Shown here piece after piece: positions 19,301 to 27,688 of a stretch of 64,000 nucleotides of DNA (positions within the stretch are counted from its first letter, which is position 1; the number at the start of each line of letters is the position of its first letter). The translations under genes were made by a program, and so were the position numbers. Below the pieces are notes generated by a model. The model ran no database searches, had not been told where the DNA came from, and saw only the letters and a program-made list of their open reading frames with translations. The DNA is from Candidatus Corynebacterium faecigallinarum (GTDB lineage: Bacteria > Actinomycetota > Actinomycetes > Mycobacteriales > Mycobacteriaceae), in the NCBI GenBank assembly GCA_019120175.1, contig DWVP01000024.1:248001-312000 (forward strand), given 5' to 3'.

Positions 19301-19533
19301 GGCTGACGGCGACCCGGGCCCGCAACGCGATCATCCTGGTCAACGCCAAGCGACGGGACCAGCTGCCGGCACCCGGGCCACTGCTGTCACAGATAGCGGC
19401 GGCAGCGAACTGGACGCCGGAGGACAGCCAGGGATTCCTCGACGACTACCTGAAGATCACGCGCCAGGCCCGCCGCGTCATCGACCGGGTGTTCTGGGGC
19501 GAGGAAGTCACTGATGCGGAGTTCGACGACTGA
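16393..19533 (+). CDS. glnE: bifunctional glutamine synthetase adenylyltransferase/deadenylase
   Basis: Controls glutamine synthetase by attaching and removing AMP. At about 1046 residues it is full length. Two nucleotidyltransferase domains are visible: N-terminal [20 protein letters not shown] and C-terminal [20 protein letters not shown], each followed by an LRPEG(R) motif and a helical domain ([10 protein letters not shown] and [10 protein letters not shown]). The start is uncertain: GTG 16393 or TTG 16381, with a TAGGAG stretch just before. Its likely target is Tyr406 of GlnA1 at 43.4 kb. Confidence 0.94.
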   Translation: [1046 protein letters not shown]

Positions 19534-19583
19534 CCGGCTGAGGCTGACTGTCCGAAGTCCAGCACCCCCGATTCGACCAACCC

Positions 19584-19602
19584 GTTGTGCAGGCTAACCT
19601 GA
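19584..19602 (+). promoter_or_regulatory. DtxR-like iron box at the hmuU promoter
   Basis: Matches 13 of 19 positions of the DtxR consensus read on the opposite strand, with GGCTAACCT intact in the right half. It covers the -35 area of a promoter whose -10 TAAGGT (19612-19617) is seven bases before the hmuU ATG. Confidence 0.5.
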
Positions 19603-19624
19603 CCACACCGGTAAGGTCGAGGTA

Positions 19625-20665
19625 ATGAACGAAACCCTCCGCCGGAGACGCGTCACCCGCGTCACCACGCTGAGCGTGCTACTACTCGCATTGCTTCTGG
19701 TCGTGGGGCTGAATCTGGTGCTCGGCCAGTTCGCCCTGACCCCGTCGCAGGTGTGGGACGCACTGCTGAACCGCACCGACACCCCCGAGGCAGAGCGGGC
19801 CGCCAATGTGCTGTGGCAGATCCGCATGCCCCGCATCGTGCTCTGTCTGCTGGTCGGTGCAGCTCTCGCCGTCGCCGGCACCCTGCTGCAGGGCCTGTTC
19901 GGCAACCCCCTGGCCGAACCGAGCGTCATCGGCGTGACCTCCGGTGCCGGCGTGGGTGCGGCCTGTGCGATCGTCCTGAACCTCACGGTGTTCGGGGCTG
20001 CGACCGTGCCGTTGCTGGCCTTCGCCACCGGTGTGCTCACCACGCTGGTGATCTACCGGCTGTCCTCGATCAACGGCCAGGTGAAGGTGCTGACCCTGAT
20101 CCTCACCGGAATCGCGGTCAACGCGGTAGCCGGCGCGGCGATCTCCTTCCTCATTTTCCTGGCTCCCACCTCGTCCCGCGAGCAGGTCATCTTCTGGCAG
20201 ATGGGATCGCTCAACGGTTCCCAGTGGGACCATGTCGGCATCGTCGTCATACCGGTCGTGGTGTGTCTGGTGGCGGCGATGCTCATCGCCGGACAGCTGG
20301 ACGTCCTGAGCCTGGGTGAGCGCGCGGCCGGTCACGCCGGAATCAACGTCCCGATGATGCGGGTGGTGATCGTGGGCCTGTCCACCGCTCTGGCGGCGTT
20401 GGCGGTGAGCTTCGCAGGAATCATCGGCTTCGTCGGCCTGATCGTCCCGCATATCCTGCGCCAGGTCATCGGGGCGTCCAGCCGCTGGCTGGTGCCGCTG
20501 TCCGCGGTGGGTGGTGCCGTCCTGCTGCTGTTGTCCGACCTGGCCTCGCGCACGATGATCGCCTACGCCGACCTGCCGATCGGTATCTTCACCGCCCTGG
20601 TCGGCGGTCCGACGTTCTTCGTCTTGCTGCGGCGCATGCTGAAGAAGGGGGATGTGCTCGGATGA
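19625..20665 (+). CDS. FecCD-type haem/iron ABC transporter permease (HmuU-like)
   Basis: A 346-residue membrane permease with about ten hydrophobic helices and the FecCD signatures QIRMPRIVLCLLVGAALAVAG, LLQGLFGNPLAEPSVIGVTSGA and FVGLIVPHILR. It would move haem or an iron chelate across the membrane with the ATPase encoded next. The gene is probably leaderless. No HmuT-like binding protein is encoded nearby, so that component must come from elsewhere. Assignment to haem rather than siderophore rests on the hmuV-hmuO context. Confidence 0.85.
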   Translation: MNETLRRRRVTRVTTLSVLLLALLLVVGLNLVLGQFALTPSQVWDALLNRTDTPEAERAANVLWQIRMPRIVLCLLVGAALAVAGTLLQGLFGNPLAEPSVIGVTSGAGVGAACAIVLNLTVFGAATVPLLAFATGVLTTLVIYRLSSINGQVKVLTLILTGIAVNAVAGAAISFLIFLAPTSSREQVIFWQMGSLNGSQWDHVGIVVIPVVVCLVAAMLIAGQLDVLSLGERAAGHAGINVPMMRVVIVGLSTALAALAVSFAGIIGFVGLIVPHILRQVIGASSRWLVPLSAVGGAVLLLLSDLASRTMIAYADLPIGIFTALVGGPTFFVLLRRMLKKGDVLG

Positions 20666-21468
20666 GCGAGATGACCGACAAGAACGACACCGTGCTGAGC
20701 GCTGAGAACCTCGTGGTCTCCGTCGGCAGGGGAGCGGGGAACCGCGGTGGTACCGAGATTCTGCACGGAGTGGACCTCACGCTGCACCGCGGCGAGGTCC
20801 TGGGGTTGATCGGCCCCAATGGTGCCGGCAAATCCACGCTGCTGGGGGCGCTCTCCGGCGACCTGACACCGGTGTCCGGGGACGTCCGGCTGGTCGGACA
20901 CCCCTACAGCGACTACTCCGCCAGGGCCGCGGCGCGGGAACGTGCGGTGATGCTCCAGGACTCCCACGTGTCCTTCTCCCACCTGGTCCGCGACGTGGTG
21001 GGGATGGGACGCTCGGCCTGGCCGTCCGACCCGGCCCGCGACGAGCGCATCGTCGACGACTGCCTGGAGCAGGTCGGGATGATGCCGAAGCAGGACCGTG
21101 ACGTCACCACCCTGTCGGGCGGTGAGCGCGCGCGGGTGGCCTTCGCCCGGGTGATGGCACAGCAGGCCGGCTGCGTGATGCTGGATGAGCCGACGGCGGC
21201 GATGGACATCGGCCACCAGGAACGCACCATGTCGACGGTGCGCGGGATCGCGGCCGCCGGCACCGGTGTGCTGGTCGTGCTGCACGACCTGAACCTGGCC
21301 GCCCAGTACTGTGACCGACTGGCGTTGCTCAGCGACGGAAGGGTCGAGGCACTGGGGTCACCGGCGGATGTCTGCACGTCAGAGCGGCTGAGTGCGGTGT
21401 ACGGGTGGCCGGTGAGTGTCAGTGCCGTGGAGGGTCAACTGTGGATTCGGCCCACCCCGCAGGAATAA
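20662..21468 (+). CDS. haem/iron ABC transporter ATPase (HmuV-like)
   Basis: A 268-residue ABC ATPase. Walker A is GPNGAGKST, signature LSGGERARV, Walker B CVMLDEPT followed by the H-loop VLHDLNLAAQYCDR. ATG overlaps the permease stop by four bases, so the two are co-translated. C-terminal half resembles HmuV/FecE proteins. Confidence 0.88.
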   Translation: MSEMTDKNDTVLSAENLVVSVGRGAGNRGGTEILHGVDLTLHRGEVLGLIGPNGAGKSTLLGALSGDLTPVSGDVRLVGHPYSDYSARAAARERAVMLQDSHVSFSHLVRDVVGMGRSAWPSDPARDERIVDDCLEQVGMMPKQDRDVTTLSGGERARVAFARVMAQQAGCVMLDEPTAAMDIGHQERTMSTVRGIAAAGTGVLVVLHDLNLAAQYCDRLALLSDGRVEALGSPADVCTSERLSAVYGWPVSVSAVEGQLWIRPTPQE

Positions 21469-21488
21469 ACCATGTGGATGATTCCTAA

Positions 21489-21507
21489 GTAGGTCAGCCG
21501 ATGCTAA
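21489..21507 (+). promoter_or_regulatory. DtxR-like iron box upstream of hmuO
   Basis: Matches the 19-bp DtxR consensus at 14 positions, with TAGGT and CTAA at the outer ends and AGCC in the middle. It lies about 80 bases before the haem oxygenase gene. hmuO is known to be DtxR-repressed in C. diphtheriae. Confidence 0.55.
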
Positions 21508-21590
21508 CATTGCGGTGCATGGTGCCCACGAGCACCTGATTATCGGCATTCTGGTGTGATCGACAGAAGAACTGAGGACCTGAGGAAACG

Positions 21591-22244
21591 ATGACTGCGA
21601 CCATGACCACCCTCTCGGAGCTGCTCCGCGAGGACACCCGTCAGGCTCATGAGGAGGCGGAACACTCCATCTACATGGAGCGCCTGCTCGACGGGAGCCT
21701 GGACGCCGCCGCATTCACCGCTCTGCAGGAGCAGGCCTACCTGTTCTACTCGGCTCTGGAGGACGCGGTCGAGGCCTGTGCGGACGACCCCCGCTTCGCC
21801 TTGATCGCCGATCGCCAGCTGGACCGCCGCGCGGCCCTGCAGGCCGACCTCGGGGCCCTGGGTGGCACCGTGGACGCCGCCCCTCTCGAGGAGACGGCCG
21901 CATATGTCGCCGAGCTGCAGCGCATCGCCCGGGAGCAGGACGTCCCGGCACTCGTCGCCCACCACTACACCCGCTACCTGGGTGACCTGGCCGGCGGCCA
22001 GGTCATCGGCCGGATGATGGGTCGTCACTACGACGTTCCCGAGACGGCCACCTCCTTCTACCGCTTCCCCCACATCGAGAAGCCGAAGCGCTACCGGGAC
22101 GCCTACCGCGAGTCCTTGGACGCCATGGAGCTTGACGCAGGGGAGCGGGAGCAGGTCATCAACGCCGCCCGCGCCGCGTTCGCGTACAACTCCGGGGTGT
22201 TCGAGGGGCTGCGGCGCACTCTCGACATCACCCCGCAGGACTGA
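21591..22244 (+). CDS. hmuO: haem oxygenase
   Basis: Opens the haem ring with oxygen to release iron, biliverdin and CO. The 217-residue protein aligns with C. diphtheriae HmuO: the proximal ligand is His20 (TRQAHEEAEHS), and the distal helix is GDLAGGQ with Asp132 and the flexible glycines. ATG has a GAGGAAA ribosome site. Downstream by 23 bases lies a related but degenerate paralogue. C. glutamicum also has hmuO next to glnE, as I recall. Confidence 0.95.
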   Translation: MTATMTTLSELLREDTRQAHEEAEHSIYMERLLDGSLDAAAFTALQEQAYLFYSALEDAVEACADDPRFALIADRQLDRRAALQADLGALGGTVDAAPLEETAAYVAELQRIAREQDVPALVAHHYTRYLGDLAGGQVIGRMMGRHYDVPETATSFYRFPHIEKPKRYRDAYRESLDAMELDAGEREQVINAARAAFAYNSGVFEGLRRTLDITPQD

Positions 22245-22267
22245 TCGGAACCAACGGAGACAACTAG

Positions 22268-22924
22268 ATGCACGGATACCAGGACGCACCACGGCAGGAC
22301 CCGAGGATCGTCGACGAGGCAGAAGAAGTGCTGGACGTCGCCGCGGCCTCGGCGGTCGACTGCCTGCGGCGCTCCACGGTATTCCACCGGATGGCCGACG
22401 GAACCCTGCCCTTTGCCGGCCGTGCCGCGTACCTGGAACAGCATTGGGAGGGGCTACGCCTGCTGCGCGACGCCCTGGATGGGCGGTCAGCGGTGTTGCA
22501 GACCGCCCTGGTGTCTGCCACCAAGCGTTTCGCCAGGACCCTGGACCGCGCCCACGCCACCGCCCGGTGGCGTGACCGGCACGTCACGATGCCTTCGATG
22601 CTGCAGTTCCGACGGCACACCACCGAACTCCTCGACGAGGGTGACCACCTCGCCCTCGCGGCGCAGGCCTACCTCCGGCTGCTGGTCGGCGGCGAGTGCC
22701 CGACCAACGGCGGCCCCGGCATCATCGACCGGCAGAGCCTGGCCGCCGCGGTCACCGCCCTGGTCGACGACGAAGAGCAGCTCGAGCGGCTTTCCGAGGA
22801 ACTCAGCGCAGCCGTCCTGCTGCTGATGCAGCATGGTTCGGACGTCTGCCGTGGCTATCCGCAGCGCGACTCCGAGGACAGCTGCACCGTCACCGTGTCC
22901 ACCATCCGGCGCGCACTACAGTGA
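22268..22924 (+). CDS. degenerate haem-oxygenase-like paralogue
   Basis: A 218-residue helical protein in the same operon as hmuO. It can be aligned by hand to HmuO: HRMADGTLPFAGRAAYLEQHW corresponds to MERLLDGSLDAAAFTALQEQA, and YLRLLVGGECPTNGG to the distal helix. The position of the proximal haem ligand His20 is Val, and GDLAGG is not conserved, so ordinary haem oxygenase chemistry is unlikely. It could be a haem carrier, a regulator of HmuO, or a TenA/PqqC-type enzyme. The next gene starts on its stop codon. Confidence 0.7.
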   Translation: MHGYQDAPRQDPRIVDEAEEVLDVAAASAVDCLRRSTVFHRMADGTLPFAGRAAYLEQHWEGLRLLRDALDGRSAVLQTALVSATKRFARTLDRAHATARWRDRHVTMPSMLQFRRHTTELLDEGDHLALAAQAYLRLLVGGECPTNGGPGIIDRQSLAAAVTALVDDEEQLERLSEELSAAVLLLMQHGSDVCRGYPQRDSEDSCTVTVSTIRRALQ

Positions 22925-23385
22925 CTGCGACTCATACGTCGACTGCAGCGACCGTGCATGTCAGTGCGGTGGCCATCCTGCGTGACGCCCCGGGAGCAGT
23001 CGGTGGTCTCGAAGTCCTGACCGTCCGGAAACAGGGCACCGCGTTGTTCCAGTACCCGGGAGGAAAACCTGAGGCAGGCGAGTCCGCCCGTGACACGGCA
23101 GTGCGCGAGATCGAGGAGGAGACCGGCCTGACCATCGACGCGGACGCGTTGACCGGGGTCGGCTCCTTCAGCGCAGTCGCGGCCAATGAACCGGACACCA
23201 CCGTGGTCGCCGACCTCTTCGCCGTGGCTGCCCCCGACGATGCCGTCCTCCCTGCCGCCGAGATCGCCGAGGCGGTCTGGCTTCCTCTCGGTACCACCAC
23301 GCATACGCCCGACGACCCGTCCCACTCGATGGCCCCGTTGATGTTCGAGACCTTCCCACGTATTGCGGCGCACTGCCGGGCGTAG
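22921..23385 (+). CDS. Nudix hydrolase
   Basis: A 154-residue protein with a complete Nudix box: GGKPEAGES, then REIEEETGL. It would cleave a nucleoside diphosphate linked to another group; the substrate cannot be read from sequence. GTG start overlaps the stop of the haem-oxygenase-like gene (GTGA), so it was taken over the longer in-frame reading. Confidence 0.88.
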   Translation: MTATHTSTAATVHVSAVAILRDAPGAVGGLEVLTVRKQGTALFQYPGGKPEAGESARDTAVREIEEETGLTIDADALTGVGSFSAVAANEPDTTVVADLFAVAAPDDAVLPAAEIAEAVWLPLGTTTHTPDDPSHSMAPLMFETFPRIAAHCRA

Positions 23386-23409
23386 CCTGCCGGACTAGCC
23401 TTGAACGAT

Positions 23410-24156
23410 ATGTCCACGTTTCGCAAACACAACCCCGGGCGTACCGGTGACTGGGAGGCGGCCTGTCTGTCCTGGCTGGACGATGCCGCAGACGGCGGGG
23501 GAGCGCCGGTGGCCGAGGTCGTCAACCGTGAGGGTGACGACCTGCTGTTGCGCCGCGTCCCCTCCACCTCCGCCACCAAGGATGCCGCCGAGCAGTTCGG
23601 ACGTCGTCTGGCAGCGACCCATGCCGCCGGAGCACCCCATTTCGGCTCCGGGCCCGCCACCTGGGAGGGCAGTGGCTACCAGGGGCCGAATGATCATCTC
23701 CTGGAACTGCCGTTGGCCGAGTACACCAGTTGGGGGCGCTTCTACGCCGAGGTCATCATCGCCCCACTGGACCGTCACGCCGGAGGCGTTCCCGGTACAG
23801 ACGCCCTGCTCGACCGGCTGAGCTCCGGGGACTTCGACGATGGGCGCCCACCGGCCCGACTGCACGGGGACCTGTGGTCCGGCAATGTGATGTGGTCACC
23901 GGACGGGGTGACCCTGATCGACCCGAGCGCCCACGGCGGGCACGCGCTCACCGACCTCGGTTTCCTCACCATGTTCGGAGCTCCGCATCTGGAGACCATC
24001 CTCGACGCCTACGCCGAGTCTGCCGAACTGTCCGAAGGCTGGCGTGAACTGATGCCACTGCATCGCCTGCACATCCTCTACCTGCATGCCGCCGTCTTCG
24101 GCGGCGGCTACATTGAGGAGACCCGGCGCACCGTGGAGCAGGTTCTCGCTCTCTAG
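23410..24156 (+). CDS. fructosamine kinase family protein
   Basis: A 248-residue member of the fructosamine-3-kinase/aminoglycoside phosphotransferase fold. The catalytic loop LHGDLWSGNVMW and the metal-binding VTLIDPSAHGGH are present, with GPNDHLLELP and SWGRFYAE upstream, typical of the family. It would phosphorylate glycated amines for repair. TAGCCT (23396-23401) is eight bases before the ATG, so a leaderless start is likely; a TTG nine bases earlier overlaps that hexamer. Confidence 0.88.
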   Translation: MSTFRKHNPGRTGDWEAACLSWLDDAADGGGAPVAEVVNREGDDLLLRRVPSTSATKDAAEQFGRRLAATHAAGAPHFGSGPATWEGSGYQGPNDHLLELPLAEYTSWGRFYAEVIIAPLDRHAGGVPGTDALLDRLSSGDFDDGRPPARLHGDLWSGNVMWSPDGVTLIDPSAHGGHALTDLGFLTMFGAPHLETILDAYAESAELSEGWRELMPLHRLHILYLHAAVFGGGYIEETRRTVEQVLAL

Positions 24157-24224
24157 AGGGGCCGAGGAGCCAGTCCAGTACCCACTTATGCGACCCTAAG
24201 ACAGTCTGTGCCACACAGTGAGGC

Positions 24225-24752
24225 ATGACAGACAACGTGACCGGAGGGGTCCGCAGAGACACAGTGGACACCCCGGTGTCACTCGACTCGATGAACGCCG
24301 TGGCGAAGGGTTATGTTCCGGCCACCTTCCTCGCCAACCTGCCCTGGACGATCATCCCGTTGATCGCCAGCGTCGTCATCGCCGTGCTCGTCGACGGCAT
24401 CTGGTCGACAATCCTGTGGATCGCCGGCGGTGTCCTGGTCGTCCTGCTGCTGTGGCTGCTGTGGCTGATCCCGGTCCAGGCAGACCGCCGACGTTGGCTG
24501 GAGACCGAGGACGAACTGCTGGTCACCCGTGGGCGACTGTGGCGTCGGTTCACCGTGGTGCCCTATGGCCGGATCCAGTACGTCGATGTCACCGCGGGCC
24601 CGGTCGAGCGCCTCTTCGGGCTCAAGCGGGTCAAGCTGCACACCGCCTCGTCCACCAGTGACTCCGAGGTGGTCGGCCTGGCTGACGCCGACGCTGATGC
24701 ACTGCGCGACCGTCTCGCCGTCGCTGCCCGCGAGCGGATGAGCGGGCTGTGA
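24225..24752 (+). CDS. bacterial PH-domain membrane protein (YdbS-like)
   Basis: A 175-residue protein: two hydrophobic helices (about residues 38-57 and 63-86), then a bacterial PH domain containing RLWRRFTVVPYGRIQYVDV and GPVERLFGLKRVKLHT. It forms a YdbS/YdbT-type pair with the next gene, which overlaps by four bases. These pairs are linked to membrane stress or resistance to antimicrobial peptides in other bacteria; the role here is open. Confidence 0.82.
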   Translation: MTDNVTGGVRRDTVDTPVSLDSMNAVAKGYVPATFLANLPWTIIPLIASVVIAVLVDGIWSTILWIAGGVLVVLLLWLLWLIPVQADRRRWLETEDELLVTRGRLWRRFTVVPYGRIQYVDVTAGPVERLFGLKRVKLHTASSTSDSEVVGLADADADALRDRLAVAARERMSGL

Positions 24753-26284
24753 GCGAGCGACCCGGGGGTGAACAGGTGTCCACCGACACCGGGGTGACCG
24801 ACCCGGCGGTCACTGAACCGCAGTGGCGGCGCGTCCACGCCCTGAGCCCCCTGCTGCGGATGTGGGCGGTGGTGATCGGTGTCGTCGCCGTGGTGATGTT
24901 CCAGCAGTCCGACCTGATCCTCTCGGCATGGGAGGCACTCGGCAGGTCCTCGCTGCCCTCCGTGCTGGTTGTCGGCGGGATCGTCGCGATTTTCCCCGTG
25001 GCCTTCGCACTCGGTTGGCTGGTGTCGCTGCCGTGGTGGCGGGCGGCCGGGTACCGGGTCACCGGGGAGGAGATCGCGGTGCGCCGCGGGGTGATCTCCC
25101 GGCAGCTCAGGACGGCCCGTTTCGACCGGGTGCATGCCATCGACCTCGTGGAACCGTTGGCCGCGCGGCTGTTCCGGCTGGCCGGGGTCTCGGTGGAGAC
25201 CGCCGGTGGTTCCGATTCCGCGGTGACGGTGGAGTACCTGCCACGGGCGGACGCCGAGGAGCTGCGGGCCTCCCTGCTGCACCTGGTCAACGGCACACCC
25301 GACGACGCAGACGACCGACGCGAGGGTACAGGCGGTACAGGCGGTACAGCGGGCACAGTCGACACAGCGGATCCGGCCGCGGTGATCGTTGCCCCGATCC
25401 CGATCTCCCGGTCCATTGCCGCGGCCGCCCTGTCCGGGGCCACGGTCGGTGTGCTCATCGCGGTGGTCGTCGCGGTGGCCACACCTGCTGGCCTGGCACT
25501 GCTGGTGCCGGTGGCCATCGGTGTGGTGCCGTGGCTGTGGGGAATCCTCAACACCAGCTGGCGGTTCACCGCCCGGCTCAGCGGGGATGTCCTCGGGGTG
25601 ACTTTCGGACTGACCGAACGCCGACGCCAGTCGGTGCCGCTGGGCCGGATCCACGCCGTGGAGGTCTCACAACCGATCATCTGGCGACTACTGGGCTGGT
25701 GGAAGGTCAAGGTCGACATTGCCGGCTACGGTGCCGAGGACGGTAAGAGCGGGTCCACCACCACGCTCCTACCGGTCGGTGACCTCAACCAGACTCTGCG
25801 TGTCCTGACCTTGCTCGCCCCGCTGTCGGCCTCCCAGGTCACCGACCTGGCTCACCCGGAGGGGATGAGGGAGAACCCGGGCAGCGAGACAGGCGGGGTC
25901 AGCGGGGCGGGTGAGACCAGCGAGATCGTGGTCTACCGCAGCCCCGACTCGGCACGCTGGGTTTCCCCGGTGGACCGCACCCGCCAGGGGATGACGCTGG
26001 TGGCCGAGCACACGGAGCCGACCCAGCCGACCCAGCCCCAGTGGCAGGCGGTGATCTCCCATCACGGACGGCTACGTCGTGTGGTCTCGGTGATCGCCCC
26101 GGCGCACATCCAGGAGTTGAGTCTGCGTCGTGGTCCGCTCCAGCAGCTGCTCGGACTGTCGGGAGTTCAGCTGGACCTGGTACCGGGACCGGTGACGATG
26201 ACCGGACGCGACCTCGTCGCCGCCGACGCCGTCGACCTGGTCACCCGGCTGCGGTCGCGGGTGCTGCCCGGCCGGACGAACTGA
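24749..26284 (+). CDS. tandem bacterial PH-domain membrane protein (YdbT-like)
   Basis: A 511-residue protein with repeated helix-pair plus PH-domain units. PH motifs include AVRRGVISRQLRTARFDRVH, LTERRRQSVPLGRIHAVEV and SHHGRLRRVVSVIAPAHIQE, consistent with three PH domains and two membrane helix pairs. GTG start overlaps the upstream stop. The 3' end overlaps the opposite-strand glycosyltransferase gene by 44 bases. A short (GGTACAGGC)-type repetition occurs in the linker near 25325-25345. Confidence 0.82.
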   Translation: MSERPGGEQVSTDTGVTDPAVTEPQWRRVHALSPLLRMWAVVIGVVAVVMFQQSDLILSAWEALGRSSLPSVLVVGGIVAIFPVAFALGWLVSLPWWRAAGYRVTGEEIAVRRGVISRQLRTARFDRVHAIDLVEPLAARLFRLAGVSVETAGGSDSAVTVEYLPRADAEELRASLLHLVNGTPDDADDRREGTGGTGGTAGTVDTADPAAVIVAPIPISRSIAAAALSGATVGVLIAVVVAVATPAGLALLVPVAIGVVPWLWGILNTSWRFTARLSGDVLGVTFGLTERRRQSVPLGRIHAVEVSQPIIWRLLGWWKVKVDIAGYGAEDGKSGSTTTLLPVGDLNQTLRVLTLLAPLSASQVTDLAHPEGMRENPGSETGGVSGAGETSEIVVYRSPDSARWVSPVDRTRQGMTLVAEHTEPTQPTQPQWQAVISHHGRLRRVVSVIAPAHIQELSLRRGPLQQLLGLSGVQLDLVPGPVTMTGRDLVAADAVDLVTRLRSRVLPGRTN

Positions 26285-27569
26285 GCGTCCACCCGGCGCA
26301 GACCACCGCCAGCACTACCACGGTGATGGAACGCAGCGTGAGCACCACCGTGGCCCCGAGATCAGGGGCGGAGGAGAGCAGCCCGTCGTAGAGCAGCGGG
26401 TAGACCATCGCCGTCAACGCGGCGAGGAGCAGCACCAGCCCGGACACCGCCAGGATCCACCGTCGCGTCTTCCCGGTGAGGACCAGCAGGCCGACTGCGG
26501 CGACCGGGGCGAGCCAGACGATGTACTGGGGCGAGAGGACCTTGTTCGTCGCGATCACCAGGACGGTCAGCAGCAGGACCGAGGCCAGCACGAGGGTGGG
26601 CGTCCAGTCGTCACGCACCAACCGGACCACCGCCCAGACCGCGGCGGCGAGAAGCATCACAACCTGTGCGACGGTGGCGACGGCGATGGCGGCGTCGGCC
26701 CCGGGTCCGGTGATCTCGTAGGACTTCGACGCGGCATAGCCGATCTCCCACGTTCCTGCCGTCGACGGATCGCGGTAGGACGCGATCGCCGCGGCGAGCA
26801 TCAGGGGAGTGGCGGCCACTGACTCGATCTGCAGGCCACGGTCGCCCTGATAGGTCAACGGGGACACCAGCCGGTCCACCGACCCGGCCGCCACGACCAA
26901 CAGACACAGCGCGGCCAGGGAGACTGCGAATACCGCGACCCGCACCCAGGTCGACCGGCGACGCCCGCCGCCGATCAGTACCGCACCCAGCACCCCAGGC
27001 CACAGTTTCATCATCGTCGCCGTCGCCAGCAGGGCCGGGGCCAGATGTCGGGCCCGGGAGTTGGAGAACAGCAGCCAGACGGCCCCGGCGATCACCAGAC
27101 CGAGGAAGAGGTCGAGTCGGGTCACCACGATCGGGCCGGAAACGGCGATGAACAGAATCCAGAACCACACCGCGGTGGCGGTGCCCCGGACCTTCCCCCG
27201 CCACCACAACAGGGCCGCGAAGACCGCGGAAGTGAGGATATTGAGCAGGATGAACCCGGCAATGAACCGGGACTCCGCAACATCGGTCAACTCTGGCCCG
27301 GTGAGGAGGTGCACCAGTTTCACCGGCCAGGTGCCCACCTCCGGGTACTCGTCCATCGCACCGTCCATCTGCCCGGTCATGCCCCACCGGTAGTAGCGGA
27401 CGTCCCCCAGGGCTTCCCCGTCGTGGCTGACCCAGTACACCGGGATCACGTGGGCGACGACCCAACCGAGTGCCACCACGAGTGGGTGCGACATCCAGCG
27501 GGCGACACCGCGCCGGGGCGACGGCGGCGCAGTAGGCGTGGTGGGTGGTGGGGACGCGGCGGGGTTCAC
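26241..27569 (-). CDS. GT87-family polyprenyl-phosphate-dependent glycosyltransferase
   Basis: A 442-residue integral membrane protein with about ten helices. It resembles the GT87 (DUF2029) mannosyltransferases that build lipoglycans in Corynebacteriales. Features include the early external loop with DGEALGDVRYYRWG, the acidic TRLDLFLG segment and KVLSPQYIVWLAPV. Start set at a GTG because TAGAAT (minus strand, 27583-27578) lies eight bases upstream and the 40 extra residues of the longer reading are not helical. The sugar acceptor is unknown. Confidence 0.8.
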   Translation of the reverse strand: MNPAASPPPTTPTAPPSPRRGVARWMSHPLVVALGWVVAHVIPVYWVSHDGEALGDVRYYRWGMTGQMDGAMDEYPEVGTWPVKLVHLLTGPELTDVAESRFIAGFILLNILTSAVFAALLWWRGKVRGTATAVWFWILFIAVSGPIVVTRLDLFLGLVIAGAVWLLFSNSRARHLAPALLATATMMKLWPGVLGAVLIGGGRRRSTWVRVAVFAVSLAALCLLVVAAGSVDRLVSPLTYQGDRGLQIESVAATPLMLAAAIASYRDPSTAGTWEIGYAASKSYEITGPGADAAIAVATVAQVVMLLAAAVWAVVRLVRDDWTPTLVLASVLLLTVLVIATNKVLSPQYIVWLAPVAAVGLLVLTGKTRRWILAVSGLVLLLAALTAMVYPLLYDGLLSSAPDLGATVVLTLRSITVVVLAVVCAGWTLSSSGRAAPATAAG

Positions 27570-27688
27570 AGTCGGCGATTCTAGCCGTGGGGCACCGCTG
27601 AGCGCGGAGACGTCAATAGTGCCGCGGACAGCACGTGGGCAGCACACCAGCCGGCCGCTTGTTTTAAGGAACATATAAGGTGGGGGCA

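Noticed and set aside
25325..25375. Short GGTACAGGC / CACAG repetitions inside the YdbT-like gene
   Set aside because: They encode a Gly/Thr linker between domains, a normal low-complexity linker rather than a regulatory repeat.
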